Source: Planococcus sp. PAMC 21323 (lineage in GTDB: Bacteria > Bacillota > Bacilli > Bacillales_A > Planococcaceae). Taken from it: a DNA stretch of 64,000 bases. The stretch is from contig NZ_CP009129.1 in the NCBI RefSeq assembly GCF_000785555.1, positions 2,046,001-2,110,000 of the forward strand, given 5' to 3'. The notes under the pieces are model-generated. The model was not told where the DNA came from. It worked only from the letters and a program-made list of their open reading frames with translations, and did no database searches. Positions 52,441-61,124 of this stretch are shown piece by piece (the stretch's first letter is position 1; each line of letters opens with the position of its first letter). The position numbers were made by a program, and so were the translations under genes.

Positions 52441-53703
52441 TTATTCTTTATTGTGTCCGCCGATTAATTTGGTTCTTGCAATGGCAGTGCCTGCTTGTGT
52501 AGCAGAAATGCCCCGGTAGATTGCTGAATAGCCATATCGTTTTCGTATAGTGTCCATCGCTTCTCCAAGCTGTCTGTTTTCAAATTTCTTTTCATCAAAA
52601 AGACTCAACTGCATCGATGACTCTTCTTCCAAGTTGCTGATAGCCAGTGAAATCTGCCGCACCGGTTTGTTTTGAAAATGCTCGCGAAATAGACTTTGGC
52701 AGACACGGTACATCTCCATCGTGTCATTTGTTGCTTCGTCAATAGAGCGCGAACGGGAAAATCCTCCTCCAAAAGCTGTCTTGCTATAGGCAACACCCAA
52801 GTGGATGGTACGTCCTGCACGCCGAGCTTGACGCGTGCGCATTGCAACGTCTTCACACATTTCCAAGATAATCGTCATGATGTCTTGTTCTTCTATGTAA
52901 TCCCGGTATAAAATTTGTCCTTTTCCATAACTAATTTGCCCTTCGACTAGGGGTGATCCCATATCCGAAAGATCGATGCCATTAGCATGTTGGTAAAGTT
53001 GATTGCCCATAATTCCAAATTGTGTTTCCAAAACAGTAACGTCGGCACACGCCAAATCGCCAACAGAAAAAATTCCCATGCTGTTTAAGGTTTTTTCTGT
53101 TCGAGATCCAATCCCCCACATTCGACTTAACGGCTGCACAGGCCATAACTTCTTCGGTACATCACTATAGCTCCAAAAAGCAAATCCTGTTTCTTTTCCT
53201 TCTAAATCTAATGACAATTTCGCTAGCAACATATTCGGACCTCCCCCTACTGAAGACGGCAGTTTAAAAGAGTCTAATAATTCTTGCTGAATGCGACGCA
53301 TAGTAGATTCCGGTGGTCCCCACAGCTTTTCCGTACCTGTCAGTTCAATAAAACTTTCATCCACACTGTAAATATGAATCGATTCTTTGGGTACATAGCT
53401 TGCTAATAATTCGGTAATGTTCATAGATTTTTGTAAGTACAATTTCATTTTTGGCTCTACTAATAAAATATCTTGATGATCTGGAATTTCAAAAAGCCGA
53501 GTACCTGTCTTGACGCCAAAACGCTTTTTCATCATTGGCGATGCAGCCAGCACGACACTCCCTTTTCGTTCCTGATTCCCGACAACTGCAAGACAAACTT
53601 CTAGAGGGTTTAGTCCAAGCTCAACCGCCGAAACACTCGCGTAAAAGCCGCACATATCGATGCAGAAGATAGAAGCTTCCGGTAGTTCCTGCTTCCTCAT
53701 CAT
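52441..53703 (-). CDS. uvrX: Y-family DNA polymerase UvrX/YqjW-like
   Basis: A 420-residue error-prone translesion polymerase. The IMS/palm domain has CIDMCGFYASV (residues 16-26 or so) with a metal-binding aspartate, and the second acidic pair is in IYSVDESFIELTG. HhH and little-finger domains follow (RMWGIGSRTEKTLNSMGI). GTG at 53709 begins the frame but overlaps the ribosome-binding site (AGAGG). ATG at 53703 is preferred, and ATG at 53700 is possible. A LexA box lies just upstream. Confidence 0.92.
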   Translation of the reverse strand: MMRKQELPEASIFCIDMCGFYASVSAVELGLNPLEVCLAVVGNQERKGSVVLAASPMMKKRFGVKTGTRLFEIPDHQDILLVEPKMKLYLQKSMNITELLASYVPKESIHIYSVDESFIELTGTEKLWGPPESTMRRIQQELLDSFKLPSSVGGGPNMLLAKLSLDLEGKETGFAFWSYSDVPKKLWPVQPLSRMWGIGSRTEKTLNSMGIFSVGDLACADVTVLETQFGIMGNQLYQHANGIDLSDMGSPLVEGQISYGKGQILYRDYIEEQDIMTIILEMCEDVAMRTRQARRAGRTIHLGVAYSKTAFGGGFSRSRSIDEATNDTMEMYRVCQSLFREHFQNKPVRQISLAISNLEEESSMQLSLFDEKKFENRQLGEAMDTIRKRYGYSAIYRGISATQAGTAIARTKLIGGHNKE

Positions 53704-53719
53704 ACTCACCTCTCAAAAG

Positions 53720-53763
53720 GGAACGTTTGTTCTTATTTTATACCACGATTTGCCCATCGGCAA
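53720..53763 (-). promoter_or_regulatory. LexA-controlled promoter of uvrX-yolD
   Basis: On the minus strand TTGCCG (53758-53763), a 17-base spacer and TAAAAT (53735-53740) form a sigma-A promoter. Immediately downstream lies AGAACAAACGTTCC (53720-53733), which matches 13 of 14 positions of the Bacillus SOS box CGAACRNRYGTTYC, with perfect GAAC/GTTC half-sites. Confidence 0.85.
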
Positions 53764-53838
53764 TCCTTTTTGAAAAATAAAAAGTCTAAATCGAATAAAT
53801 GAGCAAATTTTTCTTCATTCGCCAAAATTTCTAACAAC

Positions 53839-53867
53839 TTTACATTTCCTGATGAACAAGATATGAT
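53839..53867 (+). promoter_or_regulatory. Promoter of an apparently non-coding unit
   Basis: TTTACA (53839-53844), a 17-base spacer and TATGAT (53862-53867): a strong sigma-A match with no gene behind it on the plus strand before a terminator. Confidence 0.7.
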
Positions 53868-53873
53868 GAATCT

Positions 53874-54011
53874 AGTAACAAGTTCGACATCCATCGTTCT
53901 TATGAGATTTCAACAATCAGTAGGAATTATTGGGTGCCAAACCCACTGCAAGCTTTAGGAACAAAGTTTGCTTTGAAAAAAGTCATCGCCTTCGGGTGAT
54001 GACTTTTTTCA
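53874..54011 (+). ncRNA. Candidate small RNA of about 138 nt
   Basis: Between a strong promoter and a strong terminator (53975-54010), I see no protein-coding frame. The only ATG (53901) opens 18 codons and has no ribosome-binding site. Predicted structure includes a hairpin TGGGT/ACCCA (53931-53945), a nested CTTT/AAAG and AAGC/GCTT stem (about 53949-53974), and the terminator. It does not resemble 6S RNA, tmRNA, SRP RNA or a riboswitch I can name. Either an sRNA or an unclassified leader that always terminates. Confidence 0.5.
53975..54010 (+). terminator. Terminator of the candidate small RNA
   Basis: A stem of 15-16 bp (53975-53990 with 53995-54010) closed by a TTCG tetraloop, with the 3' arm ending in TTTTTTC. 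A very stable intrinsic terminator. Confidence 0.9.
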
Positions 54012-54036
54012 TTTTACGTAAAAATTACAGAACGCA

Positions 54037-54072
54037 AAAAACCGGTCAGGCATTAGCCCGACCGGTTTTCTT
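54037..54072 (-). terminator. Terminator of the TRAP permease gene
   Basis: A 10-bp perfect GC-rich stem (54038-54047 with 54060-54069) with an inner pair. On the minus strand it ends with T residues. Confidence 0.85.
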
Positions 54073-54077
54073 TTTAT

Positions 54078-56114
54078 TTATGCTTGTGCTGTTTTACTCG
54101 GTTTTTTATCACGTGCCATCCATTGGATACCAAACAAAATAACAAATAATATAGCCCCAATAATATCTGTCATGCCTTCTGGATAAATTAATGCAAGTCC
54201 AGTTGCAAATGTAATAATACGCTCGAACCAGTTAAGCTTACGATACCAATAACCGATCAACCCGGCACCAATTGCAACCATACCGGATAATGCGGTAATC
54301 AATACCCAAATTAATTCTGGCCAAGTTGTATCAATCATTAATAACGATGGAGATAAAACAAACATATACGGAATGATAAAGGCTGCTGCGGCTAATTTAG
54401 CGGCAGTAAAACCGGTCCGTATCGGCTCGCCGCCTGAAATACCTGATGCGGCAAATGCTGCAAGTGCAACAGGAGGTGTAATATCAGCAATAATCCCAAA
54501 GTAGAATACAAAGAGATGGGCTGATAATGCAACCACTAGTGGCACCGCTGCTCCAACTGGCTCATCTAACATCAACAGCGTAATAATAGCAGGTGCTGCG
54601 ATTGTAGACGTAATAACGTAGTTGGCTGTTGTTGGCGATCCCATTCCTAGAACGATCGCTGCTAACATTGTGAAGAATAAAGTTAACAGGACATTGCCGC
54701 CTGATGCGGAAACCAATCCATTTGCCAAACTTAAACCAAGTCCAGTCTTTACGACGACCCCAACAATAATACCAGCTGCTGCGGTTGCTGCTGCCACAGC
54801 TAACGCCGTCCTTGCACCATCAACTAAAGCTAGAATCATATCTTTAAAACCAAGGCGCGTTTCTTTGTTAAAAGCACTAACAAAAATCGTTAATAATATT
54901 CCGTAAAGTGCCGCTTGCATTGTTGGCACACCAATCAATAAAAAGACGATGATGGCAAGAATTGGCGTCAATAAGTAGATTTTTTTCAATACTTCTTTAC
55001 GATCCGGCATTTCTTCTGGCGAAAGCCCTTTCAAGCCAATGCGCTTGGCTTCAAAATGGGTCATAATCCAAACACCTGTAAAATACAACAGTGCTGGTAT
55101 GGTTGCCGCTTTGGCAATTTCCCAATAAGTTACGCCTCCGATAAATTCTACCATCAAAAAGGCTGCTGCTCCCATGATTGGTGGCATTAATTGTCCACCT
55201 GTTGAGGCTGCTGCTTCTACCCCTCCGGCAAACTCTTTTTTATAACCTAACTTTTTCATCATCGGAATTGTATAAGAACCCGATGTAACAACGTTAGCAA
55301 CCGAACTACCAGAGATTGTCCCTTGCAGCGCACTTGAGAAAATCGCTACTTTTGCAGGGCCCCCAACTAGGTTTCCGGCTAACGATACGGCCAAGTCATT
55401 GAAATACTGTCCAACTCCTGTTTTGACCAAAAACGATCCAAATAACAAGAAGGTGAATATGAAGGTAGCCGATACGCCGATTGGTGTTCCGAGTACTCCG
55501 TCTGTTGTATAGAACATCAATTGAACAAGTGATTCCAGATCCTGTCCTCTATGGCGCAAGAACCCTGGGAAATAAGGTCCAAAAAAAGCATACGTCAAAA
55601 ACAAACTGGCAATAACCGTAATCGGCATACCAACTGCTCGCCTTGTCGCTTCTAACGTTAAAACAACCGCTAAAATACCGACGATCAAATCTAGTTCAGT
55701 AACACGTCCAAGACGGAAGACTAAATCATCGTACATAATCGGCCAATAAGCAGCTACACCAATCGATAATAGCGCCAATATATAATCATACCAAGCAACT
55801 TTATGGCGAGCTCCTTTACGTTTGCGAGCTGGGAATAATAGAAAGATTAAGGATAAGGCAAATCCTAAGTGAATCGATCGCTGAATATAAGCGGTATACT
55901 GTCCAAAGATTGCAGTATAGAGCTGGAATAAGGAAAAAGCTAATAATCCAAAAAAGACCACATGTTTTATTATTCCGCTTAAATCCCGTGTATTGGATTC
56001 AGGATCGTATTTCTGTAAAATTTCTTTTTGTTTTTCTTCTGAGATGTAAGACTCGTCCTCTGGCGGAAGCTTTTGCTGCGTGTGCTCTTCTGGAGGCAAC
56101 TTATCGCTCATCAA
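54078..56114 (-). CDS. TRAP transporter fused permease (TAXI type)
   Basis: A 678-residue permease that fuses the small and large TRAP membrane subunits, as usual for TAXI systems. About 17-18 predicted helices are present. GTISGSSVANVVTSGSYTIPMMKK (around residue 285) and GVEAAASTGGQLMPPIMGAA are the conserved TRAP-DctM signature. GMGSPTTANYVITS is near residue 500. It uses ion gradients to import organic acids; the substrate is unknown. It overlaps the DUF1850 gene by 14 bases. Confidence 0.93.
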   Translation of the reverse strand: MMSDKLPPEEHTQQKLPPEDESYISEEKQKEILQKYDPESNTRDLSGIIKHVVFFGLLAFSLFQLYTAIFGQYTAYIQRSIHLGFALSLIFLLFPARKRKGARHKVAWYDYILALLSIGVAAYWPIMYDDLVFRLGRVTELDLIVGILAVVLTLEATRRAVGMPITVIASLFLTYAFFGPYFPGFLRHRGQDLESLVQLMFYTTDGVLGTPIGVSATFIFTFLLFGSFLVKTGVGQYFNDLAVSLAGNLVGGPAKVAIFSSALQGTISGSSVANVVTSGSYTIPMMKKLGYKKEFAGGVEAAASTGGQLMPPIMGAAAFLMVEFIGGVTYWEIAKAATIPALLYFTGVWIMTHFEAKRIGLKGLSPEEMPDRKEVLKKIYLLTPILAIIVFLLIGVPTMQAALYGILLTIFVSAFNKETRLGFKDMILALVDGARTALAVAAATAAAGIIVGVVVKTGLGLSLANGLVSASGGNVLLTLFFTMLAAIVLGMGSPTTANYVITSTIAAPAIITLLMLDEPVGAAVPLVVALSAHLFVFYFGIIADITPPVALAAFAASGISGGEPIRTGFTAAKLAAAAFIIPYMFVLSPSLLMIDTTWPELIWVLITALSGMVAIGAGLIGYWYRKLNWFERIITFATGLALIYPEGMTDIIGAILFVILFGIQWMARDKKPSKTAQA

Positions 56115-56625
56115 TTTTCACTCCTTTTCTTAATTGAAACAGGGATACATTTTCTACGCGAAACGTATAAGACTTCCCTCTTTCAAGCGTCTTTTTTAAA
56201 TCTATCCGGTGTCCTTTAGTTTTGAATGATAAGTTCGCATCTACATCCCCAACAAATAAACGGAACTCCGGAATTTTTCTGGTCATATTTTTAATAAAGT
56301 ATTTACCATCCTTTTCGACAAAGGTCTCGCCTTCTCCTGCATTTGAAGGCATACCGATATTAAAATCTTCATACTCAAGCTCTGTCATCATCAACTGTTC
56401 GTTTCCTACTATTTTGTAGCTTTCAATAACTTCTGATAAGTGAATCGAATGGGTATATATTAACTGGAAAAACTGACTTTCCACCGGAACATATGCCGCA
56501 ATGTCTTCAGTCTCATTATCGATAAACACATAATATTTTTTGGAAGGGGTGAATGCGATTAAGGAGCTGATCAAGATGAGGGCAATGATTAAAAGAAGGA
56601 TTTTTTGTATCCGGGTAAACCGCAT
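56101..56625 (-). CDS. DUF1850 protein of a TAXI TRAP system
   Basis: A 174-residue protein with one N-terminal membrane segment (about residues 10-28) and an outside domain. YTHSIHLSEVIESY is the DUF1850 hallmark. DUF1850 genes occur beside TAXI TRAP permeases; their role is not established, though a helper on the outside is plausible. GGAGGAG sits before the ATG. Confidence 0.88.
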   Translation of the reverse strand: MRFTRIQKILLLIIALILISSLIAFTPSKKYYVFIDNETEDIAAYVPVESQFFQLIYTHSIHLSEVIESYKIVGNEQLMMTELEYEDFNIGMPSNAGEGETFVEKDGKYFIKNMTRKIPEFRLFVGDVDANLSFKTKGHRIDLKKTLERGKSYTFRVENVSLFQLRKGVKIDER

Positions 56626-56643
56626 ATGCTATTCTCCTCCACC

Positions 56644-56690
56644 TAAAAAAATAAATAACTGACGACAAGCTTTCGCTTTATCGTCAGTTA
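56644..56690 (-). terminator. Hairpin between TAXI binding protein and DUF1850
   Basis: A 10-bp stem TAACTGACGA/TCGTCAGTTA (56657-56666 with 56681-56690) with inner AAGC/GCTT and T-rich tail on the minus strand. It may stop part of the transcripts after the binding-protein gene and so give more of that subunit. Confidence 0.65.
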
Positions 56691-56703
56691 CTCGCTCATT
56701 CAA

Positions 56704-57684
56704 TTAATTTACTTCGTCAAAATACTTTTGTGCTCCAGGGTGAATGTCAATGCCGATTCCATCAAGAGCTGTTTCTGATTTGATGAAATCTGCTTTTGCA
56801 TGCTGGATTTGATCTGTGTTTTCATAGATTGCTTTTGTGATGTTGTAAACAAGATCTTCTGAAAGATCGTTTTGTACAACTAACATTGCTAAAACTGAAA
56901 CCGTTGGAACTTCTTCAGTTAATCCGTAAATGCCAGACGGAACAGTATCATGCGCGTAGTAAGGATATTTCTCGATTAATTCATCGGCTTTATCCTTTTC
57001 TACAGGAACAATCACCACGTCTGAAGTAGCTCCAAGACTTTCAACCGCGCCTGTTGGCGTACCAGCAGTAATGAATGCTGCGTCAATTTGACCTGACTGC
57101 AAGCTTTCTTGTGACTCACCAAAGTCAAGGTTTTGTGCATCGATATCGTCCATTGACATACCATGAATTTCTAATAATTGTTCAGCGTTAATATAAGTTC
57201 CTGAACCAGGAGCACCAACTGAGATTTTCTTACCTGCTAAATCATCAAATGAAGCAATTCCTGAACTTGAAGTTGTAACTAATTGAATTGTTTCTGGATA
57301 AAGTGCACCGATCGCAGAAACTGTATCGATTACTTCGCCTTCAAACATATTCGATCCTTCAGACGCGTAAAATGCTGTATCGGTTTGAACAAATGCAATT
57401 TGCGCATCTCCATCAGCAAGTGCTGTCATGTTTGCAGCAGATGCCTGTGAAACTTCAGCAGTCGTATCTAAACCTGTTTCAGTTTCAATGATGTTGGCCA
57501 TTGCGCCACCTAGTGGATAATAAGTTCCTGTCGTACCACCTGTTAGAATGCTAAGGAATTCTGGATCTGATGAAGCTCCACCTTCGCCTTCGCCTTCTTT
57601 AGCTGCGTCATCTCCGCAACCTGCTAAAAATACAGATCCTGCAAGAGTTACTGCCGCAAATAAACCAAATTTCTTGTTCAACAT
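56704..57684 (-). CDS. TAXI-family TRAP substrate-binding lipoprotein
   Basis: A 326-residue solute receptor. The signal peptide ends in the lipobox LAGC, followed by a Gly/Glu linker. The TAXI domain starts with FLSILTGGTTGTYYPLGGA and continues with DIDAQNLDFGESQESLQSGQ and DAAFITAGTPTGAV. The frame runs up to 57777, but GGGAGGT sits 6 bases before the ATG at 57684 and gives a proper signal peptide. It heads the three-gene TRAP operon. Confidence 0.93.
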   Translation of the reverse strand: MLNKKFGLFAAVTLAGSVFLAGCGDDAAKEGEGEGGASSDPEFLSILTGGTTGTYYPLGGAMANIIETETGLDTTAEVSQASAANMTALADGDAQIAFVQTDTAFYASEGSNMFEGEVIDTVSAIGALYPETIQLVTTSSSGIASFDDLAGKKISVGAPGSGTYINAEQLLEIHGMSMDDIDAQNLDFGESQESLQSGQIDAAFITAGTPTGAVESLGATSDVVIVPVEKDKADELIEKYPYYAHDTVPSGIYGLTEEVPTVSVLAMLVVQNDLSEDLVYNITKAIYENTDQIQHAKADFIKSETALDGIGIDIHPGAQKYFDEVN

Positions 57685-57809
57685 AAAGTGACCTCCCTTT
57701 TCTGTAATAACGTATAATGTTTCAACTTCATAATACCATTCCTTTCTGACTAGTTTCAATGCATTTCGCAAATACAACCGCTTACAGAAAGAACATTTAG
57801 AATACTTGT

Positions 57810-58394
57810 TTACGTATCCGTACCTTCAATATGAGATTCTGGAACTGTTTCTTCTGGAGCCAGGTCTTCAAATGTTTGACCTTGTTCTTCTAAATCCCTT
57901 GTCCGGTGAGCAATACGTGCTGATGCGCACGCAGCAATACTTGCTACTAAATCATCAAGAAACGTATGAACTTGTCCGCCAATTTTTGTATCTAGCTGAT
58001 GGATAATTCCCGTCTTATTTTTATCTAGGTGACCAAATGTTGTTACTGCAATACTGCCGTAAGTTAACACTGCACCTAATCCAATCATTTCATCAACACC
58101 AAACAGACCTTCATCTGATCCGATAATCTGCTGAAGTGGACGGGATAATTTTCCCTGTTCTGCTAATTCATCTAATTCTATCCCCACTAGAAGGGCATGT
58201 TGCATTTCACGTTTACGTAAAACGCTTTCAACTGATTCAAGGCAATGTTCGATTTTCAATCCTTCGTTATAAGGCAATTGCATATCCAAGACGATTTTGG
58301 CTATGTCTTCATTTGTTACTCCTCTTCGTTCTAGTGCTTCGTGTGTCGCTTTAATAACGTCGTCCGAGTGAACTTGAAACTTTGCACCCTCCAT
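57810..58394 (-). CDS. Phosphatidylglycerophosphatase A-family protein (YutG/LtrC-like)
   Basis: A 194-residue PgpA-domain protein. FLDDLVASIAACASARI (near residue 150) carries the acidic pair of the family, and GLGAVLTYGSIAVTTFGHL is also conserved. A hydrophobic C-terminal part may sit at the membrane. PgpA acts on phosphatidylglycerophosphate; the Bacillales paralogue (YutG, LtrC) is poorly defined. The frame reaches 58466; AAGGGG supports the ATG at 58394. Confidence 0.78.
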   Translation of the reverse strand: MEGAKFQVHSDDVIKATHEALERRGVTNEDIAKIVLDMQLPYNEGLKIEHCLESVESVLRKREMQHALLVGIELDELAEQGKLSRPLQQIIGSDEGLFGVDEMIGLGAVLTYGSIAVTTFGHLDKNKTGIIHQLDTKIGGQVHTFLDDLVASIAACASARIAHRTRDLEEQGQTFEDLAPEETVPESHIEGTDT

Positions 58395-58498
58395 ATCAAA
58401 AACCCCTTTCAATAAAATAATCGCTGTGCTCTTGTCATTATACCTTGAACATTCATTATGGTACAATTTTCTTATAGAATCATAAAGGAGGCACGTAC

Positions 58499-59221
58499 AT
58501 GACTACTGGCAAGGTAGAAGATTTATCCATCTATAGCAAGGAACTTCAAGAAGATATGCAATTGCTCGTCTATCTTCCATCGAATTTTTCACCCTTGTAT
58601 AAATACACGCTCGTCATTGCATCTGATGGCAAAGACTATTTTCAATTAGGACGAATTCCTCGAGTAGTTGACGAGTTATTAGAAAATCGAGAAATCGAAA
58701 ACATCATCGTTGTCGGTGTTCCATACAAAAGTGTAGAAGACCGAAATAAAAAATACGAGCCTACTGGTGAACAACACAGCGCTTATCTACGGTTTCTAGC
58801 ACATGAACTGGTGCCTTTCCTTGACGAAAAGTATCCGACTTATCAAGTAGGTATGGGACGTGCGTTAATCGGAGATTCCTTAGCGGCAACGGCATCATTA
58901 ATGGCTGCTTTAAAATACCCAAACATTTTCGGTCGTGTGATTCTTCAATCACCAAAAGTTGGCGAAGACATGCTGACCGCAGTAGAAGCTTTTAAATCCG
59001 CCAATTCTTTTACGGTTTATCACGTTATCGGAAAAGAAGAAACAGCTGTAAAACTAGGGTCTGGCGAGACCGCAGATTTTCTCGAACCAAATCGCCAATT
59101 AAATAATTTAATGAAAAATAAAGGGTTTTCGGTCTTTTATGAAGAATTTGAAGGAGACCACACTTGGAAGCATTGGCAGCCCGATTTGAGACGTGCACTT
59201 ATTCAGAACTTTGGCATGTAG
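58499..59221 (+). CDS. yjcH: Alpha/beta-hydrolase esterase, YjcH-like
   Basis: A 240-residue esterase-D/Fes-like hydrolase. The nucleophile elbow is GDSLAA (near residue 123), preceded by VIASDGKDYF; the candidate acid is in the KEETAV area and the histidine is in EGDHTWKHW (near residue 221). B. subtilis YjcH is the neighbour of YjcG and YjcF as here. AAGGAGG precedes the ATG. The substrate is unknown. Confidence 0.88.
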   Translation: MTTGKVEDLSIYSKELQEDMQLLVYLPSNFSPLYKYTLVIASDGKDYFQLGRIPRVVDELLENREIENIIVVGVPYKSVEDRNKKYEPTGEQHSAYLRFLAHELVPFLDEKYPTYQVGMGRALIGDSLAATASLMAALKYPNIFGRVILQSPKVGEDMLTAVEAFKSANSFTVYHVIGKEETAVKLGSGETADFLEPNRQLNNLMKNKGFSVFYEEFEGDHTWKHWQPDLRRALIQNFGM

Positions 59222-59278
59222 AAGCTAAAATTGCTCCAAGGCACAAAAATGGTTATTACAGACAAGGAGGTCGTTTAG

Positions 59279-59797
59279 ATGAAATATGGAGTAGCAGCAT
59301 TTCCATCAAAAAAATTACAAGACATCGCAAACTCGTACCGTAAACGTTATGACCCGCATTATGAATTGATTACCCCTCATATGACATTAAAAGAACCATT
59401 TGAGGTGGATGCATCGGACGTTAAGGATATGGCAGCAGAAATGCAAAACATTGCAAAGCGCCACAAGCCTTTTAAATTACATGCGACACGTGTCAGTACA
59501 TTTTCACCGGTCACTACTACCTTGTACTTTAAGGTAGAACCGAACGAAGATATTGTTTCTTTACACGAAGACTTGCATTCTGACTTTTTCGGCGGGATGC
59601 CAAAGCACTCTTTCGTGCCACATATTACAATTGGACAAAAATTGTCTGACACGGAGCACGCAGATGTTTATGGTCAATTGAAAATGGCTGGCATCGATCA
59701 TGAAGAAGTTATTGACCGGATGCATTTACTTTACCAATTGGAAGATGGTTCATGGACAGTATACGAGACATTCCGTTTAACGGGAGATGATCAGTAA
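59279..59797 (+). CDS. yjcG: 2H phosphoesterase / 2'-5' RNA ligase family protein YjcG
   Basis: A 172-residue 2H-family protein. The two catalytic HxTx motifs are HMTLKEPF (near residue 38) and HITIGQKL (near residue 117). AGGAGG precedes the ATG by 9 bases. The family hydrolyses cyclic phosphodiesters or ligates RNA ends; the substrate of YjcG is not known. It follows yjcH and directly abuts yjcF. Confidence 0.93.
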   Translation: MKYGVAAFPSKKLQDIANSYRKRYDPHYELITPHMTLKEPFEVDASDVKDMAAEMQNIAKRHKPFKLHATRVSTFSPVTTTLYFKVEPNEDIVSLHEDLHSDFFGGMPKHSFVPHITIGQKLSDTEHADVYGQLKMAGIDHEEVIDRMHLLYQLEDGSWTVYETFRLTGDDQ

Positions 59798-60235
59798 GTG
59801 TTTAAAGTGAAAATAGCTGAAAGCCAGTTGGAAAAAGAACAAGCTTTTGATGTTCGTAGAAAAGTATTCGTAGAAGAGCAGCGTGTTCCTATTCATATTG
59901 AAATGGATGAACACGATGACGATGCGATTCACTTTGTTGCTTATCAACTTGAACAACCAATTGCTGCCGGTCGTATTCGCGAAGTAGAGGTCGGTTTAGG
60001 CAAAGTAGAACGAGTATGTGTTCTTCCTGAATACCGCGGACAACATATTGGTGTCCTGATAATGAATGGTATGGAAGACTATGCTCAATCTAATGGCATT
60101 TTTAGGCTAAAATTAAATGCGCAGACCCATGCTCTTGCCTTTTATGAAAAGCTTGGTTATGAAGTTACATCGGAAGAATTTATGGATGCAGATATTCCCC
60201 ATAAATCGATGGAAAAAGCCATTACAGTAGAGTAA
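59798..60235 (+). CDS. yjcF: GNAT acetyltransferase YjcF
   Basis: A 145-residue GNAT. FDVRRKVFVEEQRVPI (about residues 19-34) and the acetyl-CoA loop VCVLPEYRGQHIG (near residue 70) are conserved. LNAQTHALAFYEKLGY closes the fold. The GTG start immediately follows the yjcG stop; GGGAG lies 11-12 bases upstream, so translation is coupled. The acceptor is unknown. Confidence 0.9.
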   Translation: MFKVKIAESQLEKEQAFDVRRKVFVEEQRVPIHIEMDEHDDDAIHFVAYQLEQPIAAGRIREVEVGLGKVERVCVLPEYRGQHIGVLIMNGMEDYAQSNGIFRLKLNAQTHALAFYEKLGYEVTSEEFMDADIPHKSMEKAITVE

Positions 60236-60238
60236 AAC

Positions 60239-60280
60239 AAAAACAGATCAGCCGATGTAAATTGGCTGATCTGTTTTTTT
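60239..60280. terminator. Bidirectional terminator between yjcF and fabI
   Basis: A 13-bp perfect stem (60241-60253 with 60264-60276) with T-run on one side and A-run on the other, serving convergent genes. Confidence 0.9.
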
Positions 60281-60285
60281 CATTT

Positions 60286-61056
60286 TTATAAAACGTGGTA
60301 TCCGCTATCAACGTGAATTGTTTCTCCTGTGATTCCGCGAGACATATCACTAAATAGGAATGCTGCTGTATCGCCAACTTCTTCTGGTGTTGTGTTGCGA
60401 CGCAATGGCGCTTTTTCTTCAATTTCACGTAAAATCGAGTTGAAATCACTAACACCTTTTGAAGACAACGTGCGAATTGGACCTGAAGAAATCGCATTCA
60501 CACGAATATTGTGCTTGCCAAGGTCTGCTGCTAAATAACGCACCGACATTTCAAGAGATGCTTTTGCAACACCCATAACGTTGTAGTTTGGCATTACACG
60601 TTCGCCACCAATGTAAGTTAGTGCAACAATACTGCCGCCTTCTGCCATCAATGGTTTTGCATTTTTCGCAATGTTTGTTAGCGAGTATGCACTAATATTA
60701 TGCGCCAACAAAAAGCCGTCTCGTGATGTATCTGAAAAATCGCCTGCTAATTCTTCGCCTTTTGCAAAAGCGATACAGTGTGCAAGTCCGTGAATCGTTC
60801 CTACTTGTTCTTTAATCGTCGTAAAGCATGTAGCGACTGCTTCATCGTTTGTTACGTCACACGGCAAAATCAGTTCATGGTTGCCATCTAATGTCGCAAC
60901 TAAATCTCGCACCGACTTTTCAAAACGTTCACCTGCGTATGTAAAAATCAAATTAGCTCCCGATTGATCTAGCGAACGTGCGATTCCCCAAGCAATGCTA
61001 CGTTTGTTTGCTACTCCCATAATGACAAAAGTCTTTCCTTTTAATGATATTGACAT
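60286..61056 (-). CDS. fabI: Enoyl-[acyl-carrier-protein] reductase FabI
   Basis: A 256-residue NAD(P)H-dependent enoyl-ACP reductase of fatty-acid synthesis. The nucleotide motif GVANKRSIAWG is near residue 13. The active site is YNVMGVAK (Y-x6-K) near residue 156, with the second tyrosine in LTYIGGERVMPNY. The frame opens at 61077, but AGGAGG sits 7 bases before the ATG at 61056. A FapR box and sigma-A promoter precede it. This enzyme is the triclosan target. Confidence 0.96.
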   Translation of the reverse strand: MSISLKGKTFVIMGVANKRSIAWGIARSLDQSGANLIFTYAGERFEKSVRDLVATLDGNHELILPCDVTNDEAVATCFTTIKEQVGTIHGLAHCIAFAKGEELAGDFSDTSRDGFLLAHNISAYSLTNIAKNAKPLMAEGGSIVALTYIGGERVMPNYNVMGVAKASLEMSVRYLAADLGKHNIRVNAISSGPIRTLSSKGVSDFNSILREIEEKAPLRRNTTPEEVGDTAAFLFSDMSRGITGETIHVDSGYHVL

Positions 61057-61079
61057 GTCCATTCCTCCTGCATACATAA

Positions 61080-61096
61080 TTATTACCTGGTACTAA
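61080..61096. promoter_or_regulatory. FapR operator of fabI
   Basis: TTATTACCTGGTACTAA matches the FapR consensus TTAGTACCTRNTACTAA at 16 of 17 positions. It follows the fabI -10 element immediately. FapR represses lipid-synthesis genes and is relieved by malonyl-CoA. Confidence 0.88.
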
Positions 61097-61124
61097 TAAT
61101 ACCTCATAAAAAAGAAAAGTGCAA
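61096..61124 (-). promoter_or_regulatory. Sigma-A promoter of fabI
   Basis: On the minus strand TTGCAC (61119-61124), a 17-base spacer and TATTAT (61096-61101). The -35 element lies in an arm of the mgtE terminator. Confidence 0.8.

Noticed and set aside
51910-53763. Integration of a mobile element at tRNA-Val carrying uvrX-yolD
   Set aside because: No integrase, no repeat of the tRNA 3' end and no other element genes were found.
53930-54142. 70-codon plus-strand frame starting with TTG
   Set aside because: It runs through two strong terminator hairpins, has no ribosome-binding site and overlaps the TRAP permease gene on the other strand.
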